64,000 nt of DNA from positions 104,250,807-104,314,806 of the forward strand of contig NC_088910.1 of assembly GCF_963576675.1 (NCBI RefSeq). Direction: 5' to 3'. Positions within the stretch are counted from its first letter, which is position 1. Every line of letters starts with the position of its first letter. Positions 46,014 through 57,027 of the stretch are shown piece by piece. The notes beneath the pieces were generated by a model. That model ran no database searches, was not told the DNA's origin, and saw nothing but the letters and a program-made list of their open reading frames with translations. Position numbers and translations under genes: made by a program. This DNA comes from Euphorbia lathyris (lineage: Eukaryota; Streptophyta; Magnoliopsida; Malpighiales; Euphorbiaceae).

Positions 46014-46369
46014 CGGCCGCTGGAGCGCGTCTCGCACCGTCGGGCGTGCATGCCCTCGCGGCCGTCGAGCTCGCGTTCCGCGCCGTCGGGCGCTCACGCG
46101 TCGTGACCGGTGGGCTCGCGTTCTGCGCCGTCGGGCGTCCACGCGTTGTGACCGCCGAGCGTCGAGCGTGCGCTTTGCGTCGTCGAGCGGGTGTCCGACT
46201 GTCGTCGAACACGCGTCGGCCGCCGCTAAGCACTCGCACTACGCACATCACAGCAGCGACCCACTGTAACTATTTATTTTATTTTTTCGAAACTTCCGGA
46301 ATCAATCGCTTTAACCGTCTTGTTTTCAGGTTTTCGTCACAGGTCCTCCGACTCGGTGTCTACACTAAC

Positions 46370-46775
46370 ATCACTTTTTCTTTAAGCATGACAAAGTCGA
46401 TTATAGGTCAATCCGAGTGATGGTCACTGGATTGTTATGAAGAACATTCTTAAGTACTTAAAATGACTGAAGATATGTTTCGAGTATATGGAGATAATAA
46501 ATTGAAAGTTGGAGACTTTCATATATAAGTCATCAAACAGATAATGATGTTTTCGCAGAATACAAGTTTATTCTCGAAGAGGTACCCTCAGTCGTTACTA
46601 TCTCTTCCGAGAGATAACAAAAAGAGTAGATGTGAGAATTAAAAGAGTGCCCACCAAGGCACAATCTTATAGATCCATTTAAAAGAATGCCTTACCCCAA
46701 AAGTTTCATGATCGTCATGCGAACGCTTATGGGAATGTTTTTCAGAAACAATTGGCTTTAGTCCAAGTGGGAGAA
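46370..46775 (+). pseudogene. Copia RNase H remnant and polypurine tract
   Basis: This continues the copia pol broken at 25089. It reads NPSDGHWIVMKNILKYLK, then a decayed stretch, and near the end HANAYGNVFQKQLALVQVG. Several stops are present. The last bases AAGTGGGAGAA (46765-46775) are the purine tract next to the 3' LTR. The usual ADHLTK-type end of RNase H is not intact. Confidence 0.8.
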
Positions 46776-48575
46776 TGTTGGAGTTTAGTGTCCTAAAGAC
46801 AATTGTTTTAGGATATAAATATTAATGAATAAATTGTTTATTTAGTCATTTGTTTAATCAGATATATAGCATTAAAATGTAACTATATATAAAGGCACAA
46901 ATCTTTCATAAAGAAAGTAATCCTAAGTTCATTTAAGTAGTTATAAAATGTTCATACAAGCATGAAGTGAGACTATACTTTATAATAGACCAATAGACTT
47001 AAAATCAACCCAAGTCAAGTAATATGTTATAGGGGTTGGCATATTACTGTTGATACTTGCATGTAACAGTGTTTTCTATCGAGACAGAAAGCTGATCTCA
47101 CAAGCTTTAGATATTTAGATATCTAGACAGTTACATGGATCCAGTGAAGGAGTTAATTAGGATTGGGACCCGACTTGAGATAACAGAATGGATTAATTTA
47201 TCTAAAAGTGTCAACTGTTCATCTCATTTGTATTAGTAGGTATAAATAATCCTCAGACTCAAACATTCGTTAATTAGTGATTCTGGATTATGGAGTCTGG
47301 TACTTTGATTCTGTGCGAGCACGATCCAACCGGTGAGAGCAGGGTTGGGTATCACACAAAGTAATTGCAGAATAGTTAATGTCAGATTGAGCATTCGTCA
47401 CTCCTGATAAATGGGAGATATATCCATATGGCCGCTTGTGGTGAATTAACCGAAATCCTTGCAAGGTGATAGAGTTAAGAGTAGAAATAAAAATTTCACT
47501 TAACTTATCTTTCAGAGTGAATTCAACCTGTACAAGTAAAACAGACTCTTCGCTATATGTAACCTTGACACGTTCCATGGTTATAAGGAATTGACCAACA
47601 GGATATAGTTGATGAAGGATCGTATTATACTGCACCTAATGTTGAAAGGTTAACGTCAGTTATCAACCTGACTTCTTAATTACTCTGGGGGAATATCATA
47701 GGTTCTGCTAGTAACAGCTCGCGACGGTATTCCGTTATATACATGTTGGAATTAATCAGGATGAATTAATTTCAAATGATATATACGGCTACTGGCAATA
47801 AAGAACCTAATGGGTCGCATATGGGACTTGGAACCAGAGGACGGAATTGTAATTAGCGGGACACACTACATGGGCCAAAATTTAGAGTATTAATTAGGGA
47901 TATTTAATTTGGTTAATAATTATAATTAGATTATAGTTATAAATTAAATTAAAGGATTATCTTATAATATTAATTAGAGGTTTTAATGTGATCAAAACTC
48001 TAATTAATTATCCATAACAATAATTAAATTATTAATTTGATTAATAATATTATCTAGATATAATTAGTTATTATTTAGATAATAATGAAGTGTTTATTTA
48101 ATTATCTAATTAGTAATCCTATTCCGAATAAGATTCTAATTATTTAATTACCTAACACAACTGGGATTAGGGTTTTGAGAAGTCTATAAATAGACTCCCT
48201 AATCCCATATTTCGACCAACTCAAGAAGACAGGAGGTGGAACCGTTCCGTCTTCGTCTCGGCTAATTTACATTATTTCTTACTCTCTCTTTGATCTCGTA
48301 TCGATTTCTGTTAGAGGCAATCATTGCGATTGCTATTATTAAGGTTGATTACTGATTAGTTATTCTTTTATGTATTGTTTCTTTTGTTGTTCGTGATACA
48401 CGGATTAAGAGTTGTGTGCACTTCGTTTGCAACTGTAGATAGTTCTTCAGAAAAGGTATTTCATTCTATCCCTCTTTATATGAAATAACAATTAATAGAT
48501 CTTGGAAAAAGGAAATAGATAAAATAGATAAAATTTTATAGTTCCGCTGCGCCTAGGCTTGTCTATTTTCCTTCA
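46776..48575 (+). repeat. 3' LTR of the copia element
   Basis: 1800 bp, partner of 18926-20742. TATA box CTATAAATAG at 48184-48193. Followed by the duplicated TGGAT (48576-48580), after which LINE ORF2 resumes. Confidence 0.93.
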
Positions 48576-48580
48576 TGGAT

Positions 48581-49248
48581 GTGGTCGCTGGAGAGGTCCG
48601 GAATTTATAGTGTCAAAAGCGGGTACAAGAGTGTTACGAGTGACTGGCCGAGCGCAGTAAATCCGCCTGATATGGGACTATGGAATTCGATCTGGGGTTT
48701 GGAGGTTCCGCCTAAGGTCAAAAACCTGCTTTGGAGATCACTCTCAGGATCACTTCCAACATTATCAGCTTTACGGAACAGACGAGTGCCTGTTCAGGAA
48801 CAATGCCCGGTGTAGTGGCGAGAGGGAAGATGTGTATCATGTGTTGGTTCGCTGCGCTAAAGCTCGCCAACTTTGGTTCGTGGAAGCTATGAACGGTGAC
48901 ACGCCCGGTCCCAGAGAGCCACTGTTAGCAGAGGCCATTGCTTGTCGGCAGGCCCTCAACTGGGTGAAGGAACAGAGGTGGGTAAGGGCGGAAGTTGAAT
49001 CTGACTCCCTGCTGTTGGTCACGGCACTGGGACAAAGTAATTATCCCACGTCTCCTTTCGGTTTAATAGTTGGCGACTGTCAATCCGTAATTAACGACAT
49101 TGGTTGTGTCGTCAGTTTTGTTAGAAGATCAGCGAATAATGTAGCTCATGTGTTAGCTAGGGCCGCTAATTCTAAGTCTGATCAGGGAGTTTGGTCTATT
49201 CTGCCTCCCTTATTTTTGTGTAATGTGCTTGATGCGGATCGTTATTAA
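48581..49248 (+). pseudogene. LINE ORF2, C-terminal part (zf-RVT and RNase H remnant)
   Basis: The text resumes with WSLERSGIYSVKSGYK, the start of the reverse-transcriptase zinc-binding region, and goes on to LWNSIWGLEVPPKVKNLLWR. A frame change lies near 48812 (stop TAG in the first frame). In the second frame VYHVLVRCAKARQLW is followed directly by FVEAMNG and PREPLLAEAIACRQAL. The N-terminal part of RNase H, with its first catalytic Asp, is therefore deleted. It ends VDADRY-like at a TAA and is followed by a short 3' UTR and the A tail. Confidence 0.88.
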
Positions 49249-49553
49249 TATATTCTTTCATTCTTTCAAAAAAAAAAAGATGTGGGTAAGATTCACGAGT
49301 GTGAAAAACTTAAGAAGAGCCCTTCTCCTTTCTTATTCACTTTCTGACTACTTTCTTCTTTTTCCTAGTACAGTTAAACCTCGATAAATGAATGTTCGAT
49401 AAAGTAATAACTTCGTTTATATAATAAATTCTTTCGGTCCCGACTTGGGCCAATGGACTAAAATAATAAACTCGCTAAATGCATTAAGTAATAAAAATAT
49501 TTAAATCCTTAGGGGCCCAATGAAAATATAAATTAATAATTATTGAATTACAT

Positions 49554-49556
<3 letters not shown>

Positions 49557-49615
<59 letters not shown>
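49557..49615. repeat. AT dinucleotide microsatellite
   Basis: About 29 uninterrupted AT units inside the pogo-like element. Confidence 0.98.
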
Positions 49616-49618
<3 letters not shown>

Positions 49619-49699
49619 CAAAACTTTTCAATCAATAAACTAGAAGACATTTCTTCTGAAAAAATGCATCTATAGTTGATTGTTTTTTCTTTACACCTA

Positions 49700-49912
49700 A
49701 ACCAAAATGAATCCTTAACTTTTTGTAGTGCAAACACAACTTCTGGTATATTTTTCTAATGTTGTAACAAGTAATTGTTTAAGGTGACAATTGCTTGAAA
49801 GACCTCTTTTGACGATACATTTGCGGCAACGTAATTGTCATCTGACTCTGGATCATTTCCATCATCATTGTTCATTATTGCCTGGATACTTTCTTCATCA
49901 TCATCATCATTG
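49700..49912 (-). pseudogene. Pogo-like transposase, C-terminal remnant
   Basis: On the minus strand a frame reads an acidic stretch (DDDEESIQAIMNNDDG), then VSSKEVFQAIVTLNNYLLQ, a stop, and ALQKVKDSF. Acidic residues followed by a KEALEAL..L..YL-type helix and a short helix with L.K.. are the usual end of plant pogo/Lemi1 transposases. The DDD catalytic core and the DNA-binding part are gone. Assignment rests on this short tail and on the terminal repeats of the element. Confidence 0.55.
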
Positions 49913-50105
49913 TTTATTATTGACGATACAATGTATGCATTTTACAATGAAAAATTATCTATAAAATAATAAATATTCATTTATCGATAAATAAATAATC
50001 TCAATTAATGAATATTTTTTTCTTGTGCCAAGTATATGCATTTATCGAGGTTTTACTGTATTGGCCTTTTGGTGACCCGTCGTTCTTCTCTCGTGTCGAA
50101 GTTCT

Positions 50106-50383
50106 CAGAGCCGATCCTGATAATTTAGAGATCCTAAGTAAAATATGTAATAAAGATCCGTCTAATAATAAAAAATTTATACATAACAAAATAGGTCTTT
50201 TAATTTTTTTTTATCAATGGAGTTTCGGAAAGAAATAGACTCTACTATATAATTTTATCACTATTTATATTAAAAAATTTAAATTTCATATATACATATA
50301 ATGGTTAAAGAAAATTTTTTGGGTCCCCTCCAGCCCTGGGCCTAGGCCGGCGCACCCCGGGCCTATGCCCAGGGCCGGCCCTG
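50106..50383. mobile_element. hAT-type MITE, 278 bp
   Basis: The left end CAGAGCCGATCCTGATAATT resembles the start of the element at 3373 and shares its subterminal order (CCTAAG, AAAATATG, GATCC). The right end is AGGGCCGGCCCTG. The flanks GAAGTTCT (50098-50105) and GAAGTTTT (50384-50391) form an 8-bp duplication with one mismatch. No coding capacity. Confidence 0.8.
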
Positions 50384-50499
50384 GAAGTTTTGGTTGCCTA
50401 ATGTCATTGAATGTCATGAAAATCACTAACCCAGTATGGCCATTCGCCATGAAAATCACTAACCCAACATGGCCATTCGCCAATTAGGGAATTGATATT

Positions 50500-51360
50500 G
50501 TAAGAACCTTCCAAAAAGTCAAAAATTAGAAGTAATATCTTCTGGTAGTAAAAGTTCGCCCCGGTCAAGTTGGCCATAGAAAATCGTGCACTGCCAGTCC
50601 CCCAAAATAGGGTAAAAAATAACTACGTCAATATGAGAATTAGAATACCCCAAAATCGAAACATTAATATTATTACTCCAAATAAAAGTTTAAAATACTA
50701 AAGCAATTATCAAATCCGACAAATCTCTTAAGTTCATCAAGCTTATTTGCATGGACTAAAGTTTCAGTAAAAACATAAAAGAGGACTTAGAGCTCCTAAA
50801 AAAAGGGTTTTTAGGGTAAGTACTCTTGCGGATTGCCCAGACCACGGCAGTTCCAGTTAACGCCTATCACTATGACAAATGAGACCTATATCGAGTCCGA
50901 TTAATTGTTTGTCATTAGTAGTTTTGAAGATTTGATTCCCATGAATACTATCCGGAACCCCTACTATAGAAGCTTTATTGGTAGAGTCATTCACTCTCTT
51001 TCGTTTCTTATCCTCAATAGTTTCCAGATCTACTTCGATGCCCTCGATGTGACGCCCATTAGTATCCACAAGAGACATCATCATATTTCTACCACCCACC
51101 CTCTAAAACCATGGAGAATACAAACTCCATTCCTTATGAGCAAGTAGTTTTTGCCCATGCATTCCTTGTAGCCAACACTCACCTCTTCCTTCAATAATTC
51201 TTCGCGGTTGAACTGTAAGCCACAAATCCCAATCCTTCATCGGAGGCACATCACACCCATCAAATAACGAAGGGCAAAAGATACCATTATGCCTTAACAT
51301 GCCATAAATGTAGCAAAAGTAGGAAAAACACTCATATTTATATTGGACAAGATGGGACAT
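50500..51360 (-). pseudogene. LINE fragment: ORF1 end and endonuclease start
   Basis: On the minus strand YKYECFSYFCYIYGMLRHN corresponds to a LINE ORF1 zinc knuckle with its second Cys changed to Tyr. It is followed by WDLWLTVQPRR and an acidic, basic linker. Downstream NWNCRGLGNPQ (50832-50858) is the start of the LINE endonuclease, then ETLVHANKLDELKR and FDNCFS. Stops and shifts are frequent. It is a different LINE from the one at 14711. The rest of ORF2 is missing at the lower-coordinate side. Confidence 0.75.
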
Positions 51361-51938
51361 CCCAGTTGGGAGACAAGTATCAACACTACCATACTCTCAT
51401 GTAGCTATGACGGGCTCACATGTAGTTATTCGGATCATACTATAAAAAAGATCTTATAAAACCTCTCAGTTGCTTCCTCACTGCAATATACATATAACTA
51501 ATGACATGTTATGCATTTAGAGCCATATAAAGACATTATAGAGTTCGACAACCAACGGATCCAGTCCCTCCTTCAAATCTTTAGAATTAAAAGATGACTA
51601 TCATAAGCCTAAGGCCCTCCATCCATAACAAAATTCACATCAACAACATGAACTGAAAATCTGTAGGACTGGATGTAATGATGCTTTTGTTAGAGGGTTT
51701 GGCTTTGTCAATTACTTACCATTACATTGATGGCCCCACCCACATTGAACTCCTTGATCCGAATGGCTAAGGCCTAGAATCATTCGATAAATTTATCCAA
51801 AGTTTCACCTTCGATTTGGACCATTCTGTTTAGGTCCTACATTTTGTTTTTCAATCTGGTATGGAGGTTGTGAAATGTTTTACGAATGACTCAGCCATTT
51901 GATTGAAGCTATGGGTTAATTCAGGAAGGAGTTGTTCA
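51361..51938. other. Degraded DNA, possible gag fragment
   Basis: No gene is present. On the minus strand, at about 51745-51880, a broken frame reads MVQIEGETLDKFIE and ALAIRIKEFNVGGAI, which recalls a gypsy gag domain, but the match is short and contains stops. Confidence 0.35.
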
Positions 51939-53388
51939 TGTTGGTCCCGTGTAATGTAATAGGATTAGTTCCAAGGGGGGGGGGGGGTTAGGAACTAATG
52001 TAAATTTTTCGCTTAATTATGCTGACTTAATTTAACTCTTTAAATAACTTCACTCAGTTTTGGTCAGCAAGGCTGAGCGTGATGTAAGACAGCTTTAGTC
52101 AGAGGCTGACTAGAACTGTTTCACTTGTGAGTTGGGAAATAACACTTAAGGTCAGCTTCCAACTCAGCACTTGATTACTCAGCATCGGCTTATACAAATT
52201 ATATACTGAGTAATTTAAGCAAGCAACACATACATATATATCAAGAGAAGGGTTAGAGATTACTCAGCAGTCTTATCCTGGTTCGGCCTCACCGCCTACG
52301 TCCAGTCCCCAGAATCCTTCTGGGCTTTTTCAATCCACTACTGAGCTCTTTAAAGGTAGAGCACAAACCGTTTACAAAGCAATTGAGTATGCAAGAGTAC
52401 CGTCCTCTATTCGTCTACTCAATCCTACTGAGCCTATAACCGAACACTCAAATTTTCTCTACCGCTGAGTACTAAAACCGAGTACTCAACTTCACTCTCT
52501 CAACCTTTACAATTGATACAAATTTTGTTCTCTCTTAAACGAAGAACACTTTAGATGAATACAAATTCACTCTAGACTTTTACACAGAGATTGGATTTGG
52601 GTGTAAGAACTTGCTTTTTCTATTAAGACAGCTTCTATTTTGGATTTTCACTCTTGTGAAGATTTGCTTTTCTGTCTGTGCTTTCTTGTATTTCGGCAAA
52701 GGATCCAAGTGATGAACTTGTCCTTTTATAGCAATTTCTGAAGCTTCAATGATTTGAATTTGGACTTATCCGTTGAATTCAAACGGTCTTCTTGCGTCAT
52801 TTATTTGGTTAGCATTCAGAATCTGCAGGCTAATCCTGTCGTCTGAATTTAGCAGGCGTCAGGCTTGTCGGTTTTATCTTCTAGTGTCAGGTTTTGTCTT
52901 CTAGCGCCAGGTTTGTCTTCTTGCCAAACGCCAGTTGATCCATGCGTCTCGAGAAGGTCTCTTGGTGTAATTTCGAGGCTTCTGAATTGATGCAGACCTG
53001 TGTCGGGCATTTGTCTTTTAGTCAACGGATCATTGGTGCTGTCCTGACGAACACTCAGCTTGACTTAATTGACATTGCCTTTAAGATCTCCTTTGACAGG
53101 ACTGAGTTATGTTTTACTCATCTTCTTCGGTCAGCTTCATCTTCAAGCGTTTGTTCTGAAGAAGACTTTTCTTCTATGATGATGAGTTGTATTCTACTCA
53201 ACTTCTGTGGCTCATGCTGACTTCGTTTTGTCTTACTTTTTATTCCTGTTCTCATTTGTTAATATACTCAACATTGAACAAACACATTAGTACAATTAAA
53301 TCAAAGCACTTAAATTTAATTGTCTTAATCATGAGATTAACTTAAATAATTTTGTCAAATCAAAATCTTGTGGAAAGGTGTTTCAACA
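51939..53388 (-). repeat. 3' LTR of the minus-strand SIRE element
   Basis: 1450 bp, on the minus strand from TGTTGAAACACC to GGGACCAACA. TATA box CTATAAAAGG at 52722-52731 (minus strand). It aligns with the plus-strand LTR 54796-56964 once the solo LTR there is excluded. A run of about 12 G (51976-51988 on the plus strand) lies near its end. Confidence 0.9.
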
Positions 53389-53403
53389 AACTCCCCCATT
53401 TTG
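53389..53403 (-). other. Polypurine tract of the minus-strand SIRE element
   Basis: CAAAATGGGGGAGTT on the minus strand abuts the LTR start. Confidence 0.85.
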
Positions 53404-53921
53404 ATGTTGGCAAAAATATTTAATTAAGGAACTCAATGTTGAGCATCCCTCATGATTGTTTACCTTTCTTATTCTTCTGAAGTTACTCCCCCGTAAGGGT
53501 TGCATCTATTGACTTAATTTAACTCTAAACCTTCTAAGATCTAATCGAGTAAAATTAAGGCATACTTATGCTGACTTAGTTCAATTCTAGACCTTCCAAG
53601 ATCTAATTCAGAGGAGCCTAAGGTCAGATTTCAGAAGTAGGTCAGTGCTTGGAACATTTAGTTATTACTCAGATTCAAACATAGGCATCAGAGTTTATGC
53701 TGAGTATTATTTTACTTGTATATTTCTTATGTTCACAAGTTTTAATTTGTTGTTCAATGGATAGTTAAGTATGACAGATCAGCATATAAGCACAACAAGT
53801 AAGCATCGCATATATGAGTCAGTTTGGATAAAAGATGCTTATAAATAATATTACTCAGCTTAACAAGAACATGCCATATAATATAAGTTACAAGCAAAGA
53901 CTATATAGACTATTGCTAGCA

Positions 53922-54790
53922 CTATTTCTTGAGTTTGGTTTGGGCAGTTCGTTGTTGTTGAGTGTGGGTGCTCGGGACAGCAGAAGTTGAACCAGGCTTC
54001 TGCTGAGTTCCGGCAGCTGGCTTCTTAGATATCTCCCCCGTTTTCTGCTGAGTTTGTTCTTTCTCCCCCGTTTTTCCAGCATCATGAGATGGAGGAGAAT
54101 GAGCATAGAAATTCCCCTGTTGAACAGCACGAGTCAGTTTTGATGAATACAGTTGCAGTTGACTCGTACTCTCTCTTAGACCTTGGAAGACCTGCATGCC
54201 ATCGGCCATACTTGAAGCGGAGATTTTAATGTTGGCACTGAGCATACTGAGTAAATACTCTTGAGATTTCCCGATCCAAGTAATCGATTCTGTCATCCGG
54301 GCATAGGATTAATGATACATCCTGAGCAGCGCAGTATCGTATGTCTGATGCTGAGCATTTATGTGCCGGACTTGCGCAAGTGTGGATTGCGTGCATTGCA
54401 GAATCTCATTGGTCTTGACCTGGTCAGTGTCCATTTCCTCTTTGCTCAAGTTGAGTAGGCGAATGGCTTCACCAATCTATTCGATGGAGCACTGAGAAGA
54501 GGAGGAGATAAGGTCACGAGCTCTAGTCAGCTCAGAGGTCAGCTGGGAGAAGAGTTGATTGACCTCAGCAAAGGTTGCATATGTTGAGTTCACAGCTGAT
54601 AAGGTATTGAGTTGACCTTGGATGGAGTTCATATGATTTACCATCATCAGCTGGAGTTCAGCCAGCTTCACTATAGACTCTTGCTTGGGCTGTTGAGAAA
54701 CGAAAGATGTCATGACACTCATCAGTTCTTTAAGACCCTTAAGTTCGGTCAGAAGTTAAGTGACAGAGGATATTTGGGTTGGCTCAACAG
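53922..54790 (-). pseudogene. SIRE env-like ORF, C-terminal part
   Basis: One frame on the minus strand carries a predicted helical region (QPKQESIVKLAELQLMMVNH, LNTLSAVNSTYATFAEVNQL) and, after stops at 54477-54479 (TAG) and 54309-54311 (TAA), a second helical part. It ends with a Gln/Thr/Pro-rich tail (EKEQTQQKTGEISKKPAAGT) and a stop at 53922. It directly precedes the purine tract, where SIRE elements have their env-like ORF. No function is demonstrated for this ORF in plants, and membrane segments are not evident here. Confidence 0.65.
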
Positions 54791-54795
54791 AAACA

Positions 54796-56964
54796 TGTTG
54801 ATACACCTTTCCACATGATTTTGATTTGACAAAATTATTTAAAGTTAATCCATGATTAAGGGGCAATTAAATTTAAGTGCTTTGATTTAATTGTACTAAT
54901 GTGTTTATTCAATGTTGAGTATAATTTTAAGTAAACAGAAATAAAAAGTACAACAGAATGAAGTCAGCATGAGCCACAGAAGCTGAGTATAACTCGACTC
55001 AGCATAATAGAAGAAAAGTCTTCTTTAGAACAAATGATTGAAGACGAAGCTGGCCAAGGAAGCTGAGTAGAACACAACTCAGTATCAAAGAAGAGAAGTC
55101 TTCCTCTAAACTAAAGCTTGCAGACAAAGCTGACCACGGAAGCTGAGTAGAATGCAAGTTAGTGTCGTCAGAAACTAAGTTCAAAGACAACGACTATTAA
55201 AGTCAAGCTGAGTGTTCTTCAGGACAGCGCGAATGATCCGTTTGCTAAAAGACAAGATCCGACAACTGTCTGCACCAATAACAGAAGCTTTGGAATTACG
55301 TATAGAGTCAATTTCGAGATGCATGGGTCAACTGGTATTTGGCTAAAAGACAAAACTGGCACTTGATAACAACCCAAATTATTCTTTGAATAAGGAATAA
55401 GGGAAAATTAATATAAATAATGGCAAACCATTATTCATTCTAAAAGAGATATTTAATGATAATTAATGCAGGATTAATGCAGGGGCGAATATGCAAATAA
55501 TAAGGAAAAGGAAGGAGTCTCTAGCATTATGCCACACCACGTTGACCATGGCGAGATACGCCATAACGAGATATGCCCGATGAGAGCGAGTAGTGGAGAC
55601 CCGCCATAGCTCTCAAGGAGAGCGTACATACGCCTTGACAGATCTAAGAATACCAAAAGGCGCCTTTATTACCATCCATGAATGGGAATAAATACAATTA
55701 AATGGCAACTAATAGCCATTAAAGGGGAATAAAGACTTGACTGTTCGAATACCTCAACTCTGAGGGTTTCAATGCTAAATGTTGGGATTAATGGAGAATT
55801 GATAGCAATTAAAGATGAGTAATGACACAACTCTTCACCTGCTTCCCTATTAATGTTGAAGGTTACAGAAACCTATATAAATACCCCAGCTTCCTAGGAT
55901 CAAAGGTACACTTACTGATTCTCTACTTTTGTGCTTACAGTTTATTCTCAGAAATATTACTGACTTTGGCATCGGAGTGTCCCCGGCCGATCCCAACGGC
56001 GCCTCACAGGGAAGTGCTCCGATCAAGGATTTTTCCACAAGTTATCAGCACTAGAAGACGAACCTGTAGGAAGAAGGCAAGCCTGGCGCCTGCTAAATTC
56101 AGACGACGGGATTGGCCTGCGCATTCTGAATGCTGACCAAGCGTGTGACGCAAGAGAGCCATTTGAATCTAACGGATACTTCCAGATTCAAATGATTAGA
56201 GCTTCAGAATCAACTATAAAAGGACAAGACCTTCACTTGGATCCTTTGCCAAAAATACAAGAGAAAAAGAGCATACATACAAAGCACATTCAAATAAGAA
56301 AAAGAAGATCTTACACCAAATTTCTATCTCTGTGTAAAAGCTAGATTGAATTTGTTTTCATCTAAAGTGTTCTTCATCTAGAAAGAACAGATTTGTATCA
56401 ATTGTAAAAGATTGAGAGAGTGGTGCTGAGTACTCAGTTTTAGTACTCAGCGGTAGAGAAAAATCTGAGTGTTCGGTTATAGCGCTCAGTAGGAGTTGAG
56501 TAGACGAATAGAGGAAGGTACTCTTGCATATTCAACTGCCTTGTAAATGGTTTGTGCTCTACCTTTAAAGAGCTCAGTATTGGATTGAAAAAGCCCGGAA
56601 GGACTCTGGGGACTGGACGTAGGCGGTGAGGCCGAACCAGGATAAATCTGCTGAGTAATTTCTAACCCTTTCTCTCAATATATATGTATGTGTTGTTTGC
56701 TTAAATTACTCAGGATATAAATTGTATAAGCTGACACTGAGTAATCAGAGTGCTGAGTTGGAAGCTGACCTTAAGTGTTAATTCCCAACTCACAAGTAAA
56801 ACAGTTCTAGTCAGTCTCTGACTAAAGTTGTCTTACATTTCTCGGTCGTGCTGACCAAAACTGAGTTAAATAATTGAAAGATTTGATTAAGTCAACATCA
56901 TTAAACGAAAAAGTTATATTAGTTCCTAATCCCCCCCCTTGGAACTAATCACATGGGACTAACA
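54796..56964 (+). repeat. 5' LTR of the plus-strand SIRE element
   Basis: 2169 bp, from TGTTGATACACC to GGGACTAACA. It contains a 684-bp solo LTR; without that and its duplication about 1480 bp remain, close to the 1450 bp of the minus-strand copy. TATA box CTATAAAAGG at 56214-56223. Confidence 0.9.
55364..56047 (+). mobile_element. Solo LTR, 684 bp
   Basis: It starts TGATAAC and ends GTTATCA, so the ends are inverted repeats of each other. The exact 5-bp duplication GCACT lies at 55359-55363 and 56048-56052. A TATA box CTATATAAATA is at 55873-55883, and GCATCGGAGTGTCCCCGG near the end resembles the U5 of gypsy LTRs. The rest of the parent element was lost, presumably by recombination between LTRs. 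Orientation is inferred from the TATA box. Confidence 0.88.
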
Positions 56965-56966
56965 AG

Positions 56967-56978
56967 TGGTATCAGAGC
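56967..56978 (+). other. Primer binding site (initiator tRNA-Met) of SIRE
   Basis: TGGTATCAGAGC two bases after the LTR end. Confidence 0.92.
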
Positions 56979-57027
56979 TAGTAGCTCACTACTCAAAGAT
57001 ATAACTATCTTGAGCTGATCCCTATAT

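Larger units (their letters stand above)
25090..46364 (-). mobile_element. Ty3/gypsy retrotransposon, Tat/Ogre lineage, with extra antisense gene
   Basis: A 21.3-kb element in reverse orientation. The 5-bp duplication CTAAC lies at 25085-25089 and 46365-46369. On the minus strand the order is 5' LTR (46364-43416), primer site (43413-43396), leader, gag, second gag-like ORF, protease, reverse transcriptase, RNase H, a second archaeal-type RNase H, integrase, an antisense PMD gene, tandem repeats, purine tract and 3' LTR (29546-25090). The archaeal-type RNase H, the primer site TGGCGACTCTGCTGGGGA and LTRs starting TGTAGACACCGAGTCGG fit the Tat/Ogre lineage. The LTRs differ little, so the insertion is fairly recent compared with the copia around it. 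Four stops interrupt pol. Confidence 0.93.
43416..46364 (-). repeat. 5' LTR of the Tat element
   Basis: 2949 bp, starting TGTAGACACCGAGTCGG on the minus strand and ending CCTCGTCTAACA. It retains the segment at about 44887-45053 that its partner has lost. Its TATA box is at 45750-45758 (minus strand), and the three shared-loop hairpins are at 43981-44242. Confidence 0.93.
18926..48575 (+). mobile_element. Ty1/copia LTR retrotransposon, itself split by a Tat element
   Basis: Two long LTRs of 1817 and 1800 bp both start TGTTGGAGTTTAG and end TTTTCCTTCA. The target duplication TGGAT lies at 18921-18925 and 48576-48580, inside LINE ORF2, and the LINE text joins across it. The primer site matches initiator tRNA-Met, and a purine tract precedes the right LTR. 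The internal part is decayed: gag with stops, part of integrase, and only pieces of reverse transcriptase and RNase H. LTR length and the tract AAGTGGGAGAA recall the Angela/Tork branch, but this is tentative. The Tat element occupies 25090-46364. Confidence 0.92.
14711..49275 (+). mobile_element. L1-type LINE, split by a 29.65-kb copia nest
   Basis: The body is about 4.9 kb in two parts (14711-18925 and 48581-49275). It encodes ORF1, an endonuclease, reverse transcriptase and an RNase H remnant, and ends in a run of A (about 49268-49278). The flanks AAAGACGTGGGTAA (14697-14710) and AAAGATGTGGGTAA (49276-49289) form a 14-bp target duplication with one difference. All reading frames carry stops or frameshifts, so it is inactive. 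It was present before the copia element arrived. Confidence 0.9.
49371..50058 (-). mobile_element. Emigrant/pogo-like element (Tc1/mariner), 688 bp
   Basis: The ends are CAGTTAAACCTCGATAAAT and the inverse of CAGTAAAACCTCGATAAAT. TA lies on both sides (49369-49370, 50059-50060). These termini match the Emigrant/Lemi1 type of pogo-like transposons. Inside are an AT microsatellite and a remnant of the transposase C-terminus on the minus strand, so it derives from an autonomous element by deletion. Confidence 0.85.
51939..54795 (-). mobile_element. SIRE-type copia element, 3' part
   Basis: On the minus strand it comprises the C-terminal part of an env-like ORF, a purine tract and a complete 3' LTR. 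It stops where the plus-strand SIRE element begins at 54796. The simplest reading is that the plus-strand element was inserted into the env-like ORF and that the rest of this copy lies beyond the right edge of the window. Confidence 0.85.
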
